This document shows positions 50,628 through 58,471 of a DNA stretch of 64,000 nucleotides, in pieces. This stretch comes from Planktothrix rubescens CCAP 1459/22. Its GTDB lineage: Bacteria; Cyanobacteriota; Cyanobacteriia; Cyanobacteriales; Microcoleaceae. Below the pieces are notes generated by a model. The model did no database searches. It was not told the DNA's origin and saw only the letters and a program-made list of their open reading frames with translations. Position numbers and translations under genes: made by a program. Location of the stretch: contig LR882958.1 of NCBI GenBank assembly GCA_904830895.1, forward strand, positions 2,412,001-2,476,000, given 5' to 3'. Numbering within the stretch: position 1 is the first letter of the stretch; the number at the start of each line of letters is the position of its first letter.

Positions 50628-52208
50628 TTAATGGGCTGCGGACGCTTTTGCACCTTTACCTCCCTTACCTAAAAAGAATAATAACGGTAACGAAAATAAA
50701 AATGTTACTCCCACCACCCTAAAAATATCGGCAAAAGAGAGAACCGCCGCCTGGGTATCGACAATTTGACTTAATGACGCTAAGGCTTGTTTTTGGGCTG
50801 TTACCCCATCCATACCCTGACTTTGGAACATCGCCGTCAGCGCTTGTAACCTTTGATTTGTGACAAAATCGTAGGGAGTCAAATGGGTGAGAAGTACCGC
50901 TCGATGGAAGGCTTCTCGCTGACTTAACAAACTGGTGAGGGCGGCAATTCCTACACTCCCGCCCAATTGTCGGGTTAGGTTATAAAACCCCGACCCGGCC
51001 GATATCGCCTGTTGGGGCAATCCTCCCAAAGTGGCTAAACTCAAAGGCAAAAACATCAACACCGTCACCCCACCCCTGGCTACTAACGGCCAAAATAGCT
51101 GATCCGTACCCGTTTGGGCACTAATAGTGGAGAGGTCAAACATCACCAAAGCCGAACCAATGGCCCCTAAAGCAATTAATAACCGGGCATCGACTTTCGT
51201 TGATATTTTTCCTAATAGTATCATCATTACCGCCGAAAATAACGCCCCTGGAGCTAATAAAAATCCCGTTTGTGTTGCTGAAAAATGAAGAATACTTTGG
51301 GCAAAAATTGGGACGACAAATAACGTCCCATACAGTCCTATCCCCAAAATCCCAGAATAAATACTCCCGGCGGCTAAAGACCGATACCGCAAAACCCGCA
51401 GGTCAACAGCCGGATTTCGGGTGGTCAATTCCCGCCAAATAAATAACGCCATCCCCACCGTCGCTGTAATCGCTAGAGTCCGAATAAAACTGGATGAAAA
51501 CCAGTCTTCCTGTTCTCCTTCTTCTAACAACGCTTGGAAACTGCCAACTGCCACCGTCAGCAAAATAATCCCCCACCAATCAACTTTGGTACTTTGGGAA
51601 TTGTTTTCTTCATTCTTGGGCAAAAATAGCCAAGCCATCAAGGTTGCTAAAATACCAACGGGCAGATTAATAAAGAAAATCCACCGCCAACCCAGGGTAT
51701 CTGTCAGGTATCCCCCTAAAGTTGGGCCAATGGCGGGGCCAGCAATTACGCCAACGCCAAACACCGCTTGGGCGATACCTTGTTCATGGGGGGCAAAGGT
51801 TTGGAATAAAATGGCTTGACCCTTTGCCAGTAACCCACCCCCACACAACCCTTGCAGAATCCGAGAAATAACCAACATAGGTAAATTAACAGAGAATCCA
51901 CAAAGAATAGATGCCAGAGTAAAACCGACTAAGGAGAAAATAAAATAAGATTTACGCCCAAAAAAATCTCCGAGCCAAGCGCTTAAGGGAATTAAAATCA
52001 CGTTAGCGATCGCATAACCCGTCACCACCCAAGCAATTTCCGTCACCGTCGCCCCCAAACTGGCTTGCATATCCGTCAGGGCAACATTAACAATACTGGT
52101 ATCAATAACTTCTAACATGGCTCCCAAAGCGGCCGTTAATGCGATCGCCCACTTCAAATAACCCTGAATATAATGGGGTTGATTCATATAAGTGTTGATG
52201 TTTGACAC
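50628..52208 (-). CDS. emrB: MFS multidrug transporter, EmrB/QacA (DHA2) family
   Basis: A 526-residue protein with about 14 membrane helices. The DHA2 motifs are visible: LEVIDTSIVNVAL in helix 1, SAWLGDFFGRKS (motif A), GVIAGPAIGPTLGGYLTD (motif C) and FFINLPVGI. It would export hydrophobic or cationic compounds through proton antiport, working with the adjacent EmrA-like adaptor and an outer-membrane factor found elsewhere. It is the last gene of the tetR-emrA-emrB operon, 25 bases after emrA. Confidence 0.92.
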   Translation of the reverse strand: MSNINTYMNQPHYIQGYLKWAIALTAALGAMLEVIDTSIVNVALTDMQASLGATVTEIAWVVTGYAIANVILIPLSAWLGDFFGRKSYFIFSLVGFTLASILCGFSVNLPMLVISRILQGLCGGGLLAKGQAILFQTFAPHEQGIAQAVFGVGVIAGPAIGPTLGGYLTDTLGWRWIFFINLPVGILATLMAWLFLPKNEENNSQSTKVDWWGIILLTVAVGSFQALLEEGEQEDWFSSSFIRTLAITATVGMALFIWRELTTRNPAVDLRVLRYRSLAAGSIYSGILGIGLYGTLFVVPIFAQSILHFSATQTGFLLAPGALFSAVMMILLGKISTKVDARLLIALGAIGSALVMFDLSTISAQTGTDQLFWPLVARGGVTVLMFLPLSLATLGGLPQQAISAGSGFYNLTRQLGGSVGIAALTSLLSQREAFHRAVLLTHLTPYDFVTNQRLQALTAMFQSQGMDGVTAQKQALASLSQIVDTQAAVLSFADIFRVVGVTFLFSLPLLFFLGKGGKGAKASAAH

Positions 52209-52233
52209 CGATGGGGGTTACCCACCTCTACAA

Positions 52234-53859
52234 CTAATTACTAATTGCGGTTTCCACACTTACGGTAATGCTCAAACCCGCCCGCAGTTTGTGTTCGGGG
52301 TCAGCATTGGCGACAAACGCTAGTCGCACGGGAACCCACTGCACAACTTTGTTAAAATTGCCTGTGGCATTGTCGGGAGGTAATAAGGCAAATTCAGCCC
52401 CCGTTGCGGGACTAATTCCCGTTACCGTTGCCCGAAATATTTCCCCCGGATAGGCGTCTACCCGCACTAACGCCATTTCCCCGACTCGTAAATTCTTTAA
52501 CTCCGTTTCCTTAAAATTCGCTTCAATATAAATATCATCGGTCTTCAGGGGAACTAACGCTAATAACGGTTGTCCGGGTTGGATTTTTTTCCCGACTTCC
52601 GCCGTCAGTTGACCGACATATCCACTCACCGGGGCGGTAATAGTAGTATAAGCAAGCTGTTGACGGGCTAAGGCGAGGGAGGCTTGCGCCTGTTTAATCT
52701 GGGCTTGAGCCAGTTGGGTTTGATCTTGTTTTATAACCACTTCCTGACCTGAAGCTTGGGTTTCTGCAACCTGAGCTTGAGACGCCCCCGCTTGGGCTTG
52801 GGATTTTTCTACCTCGGCTTGGGCCTGACCGACTTTAGCTTGAGCTTGTTGGAGTCGAGCTTGGGCAGTTTTTACCGCCGATTTTGCTTGGGCAAGTTGA
52901 GCTTGGCTATTAACAACCTGGGCTTGAGCTTGTTGGAGTTGGGACTGGGCATTATTCACCGTTGCTTGAGCCTGTCCTACCCCCTGTTGGACAACGGTTA
53001 AACTAGCTTGAGCTTCTGCAAAGGCAGCTTGGGCTGTATCCCGTTGTTGAGCCGAAACTACATTTTGCTGATAAAGGGATTGATAGCGTTGAAAATCCTG
53101 TTGAGTTTTGGTAACTTCAGCCTCTGCTTGGACAACTTTAGCCCGGGCTGCATTTACGCCTAATTCCGCTTCCTGAATTTGAGCTTGTTGGGCGGCAATA
53201 TTGGCTTGGTCTTGTTGGAGTTGAGCTTGAGCTACGTTAACACCGAGTTGAGCCTGTTGCAGTAGGGCTTGGACGGCAATTGCTTCTGATTCGGCTTGCT
53301 GAACATTAGTTTGTTCGGCGGTAACGGCTGCTTGTTGCGCTTTTAAATTGGATTGCGCTTGTTCAACTTGACTAATATTAGTATTGGCGGTTAAAGAAAC
53401 ATTATCCTTAGCAGTTTGTAATTGTGCTTCGGCTGCATTTAAGTTGGCTTCTTCCTGTTTGATTTTTAATAATAAATCTTGATCTTCTAAAATTACCAAA
53501 GGTTGACCAGCTTGCACATAATCCCCATTTTTAATTAATACTTTTTGAACGGTAGCCGCAATTTTTGGGGCAATCGGAGAAATATGGCCTTCAATTTGGG
53601 CGTTATCCGTTGTGGCGTGGGTGCTTTGAAATTGCCACCAACGGCTTCCGAAAACGGCTCCTGTAATTAATGCGATCGCTCCTACTAACAATAACCCCCA
53701 AGGCCGTTTTTTTCCAGAGGGTTTGGCTTCCTCAACCACGGGAATTTCAGCGATGGGCGGTTGATGTCCATTGGTTTGAATCTGTTCAGAAGATAAAGGC
53801 TTCTGAACTTCAACGGGTTTGGCTTTTAAGTGAGAATCAATAACAGTGTTGGATTTCAT
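52234..53859 (-). CDS. emrA: HlyD/EmrA-like membrane fusion protein with long coiled coil
   Basis: A 541-residue adaptor. A proline-rich N-terminus precedes one membrane helix (about 53-71), a lipoyl half-motif (TTDNAQIEGHISPIAPKI, about 83-100), a very long Ala/Gln-rich helical hairpin (about 130-400, with QAQLQQAQ-like heptads) and a second half-motif plus beta barrel (TTITAPVSGYVGQLTAEVG; about 405-535). The hairpin is nearly twice as long as that of E. coli EmrA, which may span a thicker envelope. It bridges EmrB to an outer-membrane channel. It overlaps tetR by 23 bases. Confidence 0.92.
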   Translation of the reverse strand: MKSNTVIDSHLKAKPVEVQKPLSSEQIQTNGHQPPIAEIPVVEEAKPSGKKRPWGLLLVGAIALITGAVFGSRWWQFQSTHATTDNAQIEGHISPIAPKIAATVQKVLIKNGDYVQAGQPLVILEDQDLLLKIKQEEANLNAAEAQLQTAKDNVSLTANTNISQVEQAQSNLKAQQAAVTAEQTNVQQAESEAIAVQALLQQAQLGVNVAQAQLQQDQANIAAQQAQIQEAELGVNAARAKVVQAEAEVTKTQQDFQRYQSLYQQNVVSAQQRDTAQAAFAEAQASLTVVQQGVGQAQATVNNAQSQLQQAQAQVVNSQAQLAQAKSAVKTAQARLQQAQAKVGQAQAEVEKSQAQAGASQAQVAETQASGQEVVIKQDQTQLAQAQIKQAQASLALARQQLAYTTITAPVSGYVGQLTAEVGKKIQPGQPLLALVPLKTDDIYIEANFKETELKNLRVGEMALVRVDAYPGEIFRATVTGISPATGAEFALLPPDNATGNFNKVVQWVPVRLAFVANADPEHKLRAGLSITVSVETAISN

Positions 53860-54496
53860 CTTGCTGTTCTCTATTAATCAAGGTGTTATTAGTAGGCAAG
53901 GGACTGATACCCTGCACGAAAAGATCGACACAGGTTTCGATATAATCTTCGCGGTTATAATGGATGAAATTGGGGATGGCATTACGTCGCAGCATTCCTG
54001 CCAATAGCATTCCGGTAAATAAATCTATAGCGGGTTCTAATCTTAAATCTGAGCGCACTTTACCCCGTTTTTGGCTGTTTTTGAGGTAATTAATTAGCTT
54101 TTCTCGTAGGGGTTGGGTAGCTTCAGCAATAATCTGAGATGCGACTTGGGGATGGCGTTTAGCTTCTCCGATAAAAGTGCGAATCAGGGCTTCATGTTCT
54201 TCGAGCATGGTGTTATAAAGCCAGCTATAATGGGTTAAATCCTTTTTTAAATCCTGCGTCCACTCTTTTTGATGAGTCAATGCTTCCGTTTGCAAGGCGG
54301 TTGCTTGTTGGACAACGGCGGCAAGTAACTGTTTTTTGCTATGGAAATGACGAAATAACGTGACTTCATTAACTCCCGCCATCCGAGCAATTGCTTTTGT
54401 GGTGGCTCCCGCAATTCCAGCTTCAGCAAACACTTCTAAAGCCGCTTTCAATAAGCGACTGCGAGTGAGTGCGGTTTTCTGCTCCTGAGAATTCAT
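53837..54496 (-). CDS. TetR/AcrR-family repressor of the efflux operon
   Basis: A 219-residue regulator with the TetR helix-turn-helix: SRLLKAALEVFAEAGIAGATTKAIARMAGVNEVTLFRHFHSKKQLLA (read here as key blocks EVFAEAGIAGATTKAIA and VTLFRHFHSK). The C-terminal domain is a ligand-binding helical bundle. It overlaps emrA by 23 bases, so it likely controls the transcription unit it heads. A palindromic operator candidate lies 10 bases upstream of its start. The inducing ligand is unknown. Confidence 0.92.
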   Translation of the reverse strand: MNSQEQKTALTRSRLLKAALEVFAEAGIAGATTKAIARMAGVNEVTLFRHFHSKKQLLAAVVQQATALQTEALTHQKEWTQDLKKDLTHYSWLYNTMLEEHEALIRTFIGEAKRHPQVASQIIAEATQPLREKLINYLKNSQKRGKVRSDLRLEPAIDLFTGMLLAGMLRRNAIPNFIHYNREDYIETCVDLFVQGISPLPTNNTLINREQQDEIQHCY

Positions 54497-54506
54497 AGAT
54501 TATAAC

Positions 54507-54518
54507 GTAAGTGCTTAC
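54507..54518. promoter_or_regulatory. Candidate TetR-family operator
   Basis: The palindrome GTAAGTGCTTAC lies 10 bases upstream of the tetR start, with a partial extension CTTG/TTATAA around it. Position and symmetry suit autoregulation of the efflux operon. No binding evidence is available from sequence alone. Confidence 0.55.
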
Positions 54519-54540
54519 TTGCATTATAACAAATAAATAT

Positions 54541-54555
54541 AGAAACCGGGTTTCT
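54541..54555. repeat. Dispersed palindrome agaaaccgggtttct
   Basis: This 15-base palindrome also occurs at 16544-16558, where its last base overlaps the mod stop codon. A partial copy (ccagtttct) follows at about 54600. Likely an interspersed repeat, possibly a terminator between hflX and tetR. Confidence 0.65.
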
Positions 54556-54618
54556 AATTTGATCTCTGGGCAAAAATCAGAGATTTTATTCAGAATATCC
54601 AGTTTCTATCCCCAGATT

Positions 54619-56352
54619 TTAACGGTTAGAAATCGCATAATGGACTAAAGCAGCCATGCGTTTTCTGAGGGTTTCTAACCCCAAGGCTTTAGAAGCGGAA
54701 ATATAAACCGCTTGAGGATATTTTTCCTGCGCTAATCGTAAATTTTCCCCATCAGTTTGATCGATTTTATTAAACACTAATAATCCCGGGCCAGGAGTCA
54801 CAGGCATTTCTCTTAAAATCTGCATTACCGACTCAATTTGACTTTCCCAGGCGGAATGGGATAAATCCACTAAATGAATTAAGGCATCCGCGTCCGTCAC
54901 CTCTTCTAAAGTAGCTCTAAACGCATTAACCAAAGGAGGCGGAAGTTCATGTATAAATCCGACTGTATCCGTGATAACAATTGTTAAAGGCTCCTCCGTT
55001 ATCATATCAGGAATCTCTAAACGGCGAGTCGTGGGATCAAGGGTAGCAAAGAGTTGGTCAGCCGTATAGACTTCCGACTGGGTTAAAACGTTCAATAAAG
55101 TTGACTTTCCAGCATTGGTATAGCCCACTAAGGCCAAGGTCGGAACCTCTTGAGCTTGACGATTTTGGCGCAGACGAGAACGATGGGCTTGTAGTTGATT
55201 CACTTCCTGTTGTAGCCGGGAGATTCGACGCTGGATGGCCCGCCGTTCCGTTTCCAGTTTGGTTTCTCCTGGCCCTCTGGTTCCAATTCCGCCCCCTAAG
55301 CGAGACATAGCCAGACCTCGACCAGTTAACCGGGGTAAACTATATTCCAGTTGGGCCAGTTCTACCTGTAATTTTCCCGCCCCCGACTGGGCGCGTTGAG
55401 CAAAAATATCAAGGATGACTTCGGTTCGGTCTACAACCCTGACCCCGATTTGGGTTTCCAGGTTCCGAACTTGGGCGGGAGATAAGTCCCGATCAAATAC
55501 AATTAAATTAGCTCCGATGGTTTGGGCAACCAAGGCAATTTCTTGGACTTTCCCCTCTCCGACAACGGTTTGGGGGTGAGGATGCGATCGCTTTTGGCGT
55601 AAAGTTTGTAACACCTGACCCCCGGCGGTATCGACTAAACGCACCAATTCCGTTAACCCATCTTCAAACCGTTGGGGGGATATTTTATCCGTTTTCACCC
55701 CCACTAACAGCACTTTATCCTGACTAGAATCGACTTCCCTGGCGACAAATTCCCGTTCAAACTCCGTTTCTAGTTCGTTGACTAAATCGAGAAAATCCTG
55801 TTGCGATAGGGCATCCAGACTCATCGGCAACGACAAATAATAGGGAATGGCAGAAAAACCGTTATCAATTTGTTGATTCTTAGTCGTGTCCATTTCCGGG
55901 ACAAGGTGAGCCATATAAGTGTCTTTAATATAGCCCGTTTCACCCCCTCCTCGTCGCTGAAAACCACCTCCGGTCAGGGTGAGAACTACCAGAATGTCCA
56001 AACGTTGAATCGCCATGGCAGTCAAAGCTGCTTCTTTAGGGGGTTCCGGGCTAGTTTGGGTGGTAATACAACGAATTCCACTCAGGCGTCCATTCCCATA
56101 CCGGGGGAGTTCTAAGGGGGGAATTTGAGTTTGGCGAGGAGTTCCGACTCCCACCCGCATCACCTGTCCCCGACGGTTAATATAGGCGCACAGAGGCTGA
56201 TCAATTTCTGTACTAATTGCCGCCAGTCGCTGGGCAAATTCTACGGTTGTAATTAAATCGCCTGGTAATCGTTGATGATACAGGCTTTGCAACCGTTTAA
56301 GCTGACTGGCTTTTAGACCTTGTAGTTGACCATAAATCGTTTCGATAGGCAC
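54619..56352 (-). CDS. hflX: GTPase HflX
   Basis: A 577-residue HflX with a cyanobacterial N-terminal extension of about 190 residues. The HflX core contains VGVKTDKISPQRFEDGL, RQKRSHPHPQTVVGEGKV, GIGTRGPGETKLETERR, and the GTPase motifs G1 in LVGYTNAGKSTLLN, G3 in DTVGFIHELPPPL and G4 NKID. HflX binds ribosomes and splits or rescues stalled 70S complexes under stress. The N-terminal extension (MPIETIYGQLQGLKASQLKRL) is conserved in cyanobacteria; role unknown. Single gene, no operon partner. Confidence 0.93.
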   Translation of the reverse strand: MPIETIYGQLQGLKASQLKRLQSLYHQRLPGDLITTVEFAQRLAAISTEIDQPLCAYINRRGQVMRVGVGTPRQTQIPPLELPRYGNGRLSGIRCITTQTSPEPPKEAALTAMAIQRLDILVVLTLTGGGFQRRGGGETGYIKDTYMAHLVPEMDTTKNQQIDNGFSAIPYYLSLPMSLDALSQQDFLDLVNELETEFEREFVAREVDSSQDKVLLVGVKTDKISPQRFEDGLTELVRLVDTAGGQVLQTLRQKRSHPHPQTVVGEGKVQEIALVAQTIGANLIVFDRDLSPAQVRNLETQIGVRVVDRTEVILDIFAQRAQSGAGKLQVELAQLEYSLPRLTGRGLAMSRLGGGIGTRGPGETKLETERRAIQRRISRLQQEVNQLQAHRSRLRQNRQAQEVPTLALVGYTNAGKSTLLNVLTQSEVYTADQLFATLDPTTRRLEIPDMITEEPLTIVITDTVGFIHELPPPLVNAFRATLEEVTDADALIHLVDLSHSAWESQIESVMQILREMPVTPGPGLLVFNKIDQTDGENLRLAQEKYPQAVYISASKALGLETLRKRMAALVHYAISNR

Positions 56353-56543
56353 GTTTTACCAGTTTCCTGGCCCTCCATAAACAATAGGGGTTAATTTGAA
56401 ATATGATAGCTTGAATTTTGATCGGAGTGTGGGCTGTGGGCTGTCCAAACCGGACTCATAACTTAATATTTTCTTGAGGACTATTAGATGTCGAATCTGA
56501 TAGAATCCTTTTATATTTAGGGCTAAATTGATTAAATTTGTGA

Positions 56544-57563
56544 TTAATCTTTAATCAAATGACAGGCTACAGAATGGTTTAAACCCATATCTTTTAATGG
56601 CGGTTCCTCCAGCCAACATTGTTCCATAACAGAGGGACAACGACTAGAAAATCGACATCCCATGGGCGGGTTTAGGAGACTAGGAATTTCTCCAGTTAAT
56701 AAAATTCGTTGTCGTTTGGCTTCTAATTCTGGGTCAGGAATGGGGACGGCGGATAATAGGGCTTGGGTATAGGGATGGAGAGGATTTTCATACAAAGAAA
56801 TCCTATCTGCAAGTTCAACAATTTTGCCCAAATACATAACTGCAACTCGGTCAGAAATATGGCGAACTATACTTAAATCATGGGCAATAAAAAGATAGGT
56901 TAAACCTAAATTTTGCTGTAGGTTTTGGATTAAATTAATCACTTGGGCTTGAATGGAAACATCCAAGGAGGCAATCGGTTCATCGCAAATAATGACATCA
57001 GGATTCATTGCCAATGCTCTTGCAATCCCTATTCTTTGTTGTTGTCCTCCTGAAAATTCATGGGGATAACGATTAATTGCATTATTATTTAATCCGACTA
57101 ATTCCAATAATTCTTTGACGCGATTTTGAGCTATTTTAGTAGTAGCTAATTGATGAATAATTAAAGGTTCACTAATAATTTTTTCTACAGTCATTCGAGG
57201 GTTTAAGGAAGAATAAGGGTCTTGAAAAATCATTTGCATCCGGCGACGAAAGGGTTGCAATTCCTTGGGATTTAAAACGGTTAAATCGGTATTTTCAAAG
57301 TAAATTTTTCCCACCGTAGGAGGAGAAAGCTGTAAAATCATCCGTCCAGTTGTGCTTTTTCCACAACCTGATTCTCCGACTAAACTTAAGGTTTCTCCCC
57401 TATTAATATTAAAGGTAATTCCATCAACGGCTTTAATGGCTGCAACTTGACGTTGTAGCAAAATTCCTTCCATGACTGGAAAGTGTTTTTGTAAGTTTTC
57501 TACCCGAATTAGGGGAGTATTTTTTTGATTGGATTTAAGTTTTATTTCTAAAGTATTAACCAT
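56544..57563 (-). CDS. Oligopeptide ABC transporter ATP-binding protein (OppF/DppF-like)
   Basis: A 339-residue ATPase. Walker [14 protein letters not shown] (about 63), Q-loop [13 protein letters not shown] (about 112), signature [16 protein letters not shown] (about 164), Walker [15 protein letters not shown] and the C-terminal oligopeptide-transporter tail with cysteines ([16 protein letters not shown]), which may bind an iron-sulfur cluster or stabilise the fold. It is the second ATPase of a nickel/peptide importer. No permease or OppD gene is adjacent, so it works with components elsewhere. REP-like repeats follow upstream. Confidence 0.9.
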   Translation of the reverse strand: MVNTLEIKLKSNQKNTPLIRVENLQKHFPVMEGILLQRQVAAIKAVDGITFNINRGETLSLVGESGCGKSTTGRMILQLSPPTVGKIYFENTDLTVLNPKELQPFRRRMQMIFQDPYSSLNPRMTVEKIISEPLIIHQLATTKIAQNRVKELLELVGLNNNAINRYPHEFSGGQQQRIGIARALAMNPDVIICDEPIASLDVSIQAQVINLIQNLQQNLGLTYLFIAHDLSIVRHISDRVAVMYLGKIVELADRISLYENPLHPYTQALLSAVPIPDPELEAKRQRILLTGEIPSLLNPPMGCRFSSRCPSVMEQCWLEEPPLKDMGLNHSVACHLIKD

Positions 57564-57600
57564 ATTTTTATTATAATAAATATTTATATTATAAGCAATT

Positions 57601-57832
57601 CGGCGATTGGGAATCCGGCGATTGGGAAATCACGTCTACACAAACGAAGTCCGCCTACGCGGACTAGGAAGGGAGTAGAGAATTTGCAATCGAAGATTCT
57701 TATAACCCGCGCAGGCGGGTTTTGTCTGTGTAGGCGCGATTTCAATCGCCGAGATTAGAGCCGAGATTAGAGGAAATCTGGCGATTGGGAAATCGCGTCT
57801 ACACAAACGAAGTCCGCCTACGCGGACTAGGG
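57601..57832. repeat. REP-like palindrome cluster upstream of oppF and overlapping a Y1 transposase gene
   Basis: Contains three REP-like units: gaagtccgcctacgcggact (57639-57666), an inverted partner aacccgcgcaggcgggtt (57704-57721) leading into gcgatttcaatcgccg, and a further copy (57780-57830). Each consists of a GC-rich hairpin joined to cggcgattgggaaatcgcg-type sequence. Inverted pairing resembles bacterial BIMEs. The last copy encodes the C-terminus of the adjacent transposase. Confidence 0.85.
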
Positions 57833-58248
57833 GTAGTTTTAGAAATTAATTCCCACTCAGAAATCATTGATTGCTGACGGTGGTGAACAGCTTGATTTCT
57901 GATATAATTAGCTACACTGTCGATGGCATCGTGGCTAACGGTAAAAGCCCCGTAGCTGCCTTGCCACTTAAAAAAATCACCCGGTTTAAGTTGGTGAGTT
58001 ACGAAATGAGAGGAACTTCCCTTAATTTGCTTAATTATTTCAGCTACCGCCAAAGTTGTTGGAAAACCTATTAGCAAGTGAACATGGTCTTCTATACCTC
58101 CAACTGCGATTACAGTACATTCTAATTTTTTACATTCTCCAATAATAACGGCATAGATTTCTTGCTGAATATCAGGAGTAATCAAAGGTAATCTATCCCA
58201 GGTTGCCCAGACATAATGGAGATATATTTGCGTAAAATTTTCTCTCAT
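57799..58248 (-). CDS. Single-domain Y1 transposase (RAYT/IS200-like TnpA)
   Basis: A 149-residue HUH nuclease. The metal-binding motif HVHLLI lies at 55-60 and the nucleophilic tyrosine in NYIRNQ at about 115. The sequence (HYVWATWDRLPLI, GGIEDHVHLL, WQGSYGAFTVS) is typical of REP-associated tyrosine transposases and IS200-like TnpA. The last ten residues (TPSPRRRTSFV) are encoded by the REP-like palindrome itself, and the stop is within it. REP-like units flank the gene on both sides, the hallmark of RAYT loci. It could mobilise these repeats and perhaps the tnpB-only elements in trans. Confidence 0.88.
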   Translation of the reverse strand: MRENFTQIYLHYVWATWDRLPLITPDIQQEIYAVIIGECKKLECTVIAVGGIEDHVHLLIGFPTTLAVAEIIKQIKGSSSHFVTHQLKPGDFFKWQGSYGAFTVSHDAIDSVANYIRNQAVHHRQQSMISEWELISKTTPSPRRRTSFV

Positions 58249-58276
58249 TTTAATTACAATATCCTAAATTTATCCC

Positions 58277-58401
58277 CAACCCGCGCAGGCGGGTTTTGTC
58301 TGTTTAGACGCGATTTCAATCGCCGAAATTAAAGCGATTAGATTAGAAATCCGGCGATTAGGAAATCGCGTCTACAGAAACGAAGTCCGCCTGCGCGGAC
58401 T
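58277..58401. repeat. REP-like inverted pair between the Y1 transposase and TPR-CHAT gene
   Basis: Begins with cccgcgcaggcgggt (58279) and ends with gtccgcctgcgcggac (58385-58400). The inner parts (cgcgatttcaatcgccg and cggcgattaggaaatcgcg) are inverted to each other, forming a BIME-like pair of about 125 bases. Lies between a minus-strand transposase and a plus-strand CHAT gene, so it may also hold divergent promoters. Confidence 0.85.
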
Positions 58402-58471
58402 GGGAAGGCGTCAACAATAATCCTTAATAAATAGTATAATTGATTGCACCATCCCAAATCCCATTTCTCCG

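Noticed and set aside
52756-53001. Plus-strand ORF within emrA rich in Leu and Gly
   Set aside because: It is antisense to the Ala/Gln-rich coiled-coil region of EmrA, whose low complexity keeps other frames open.
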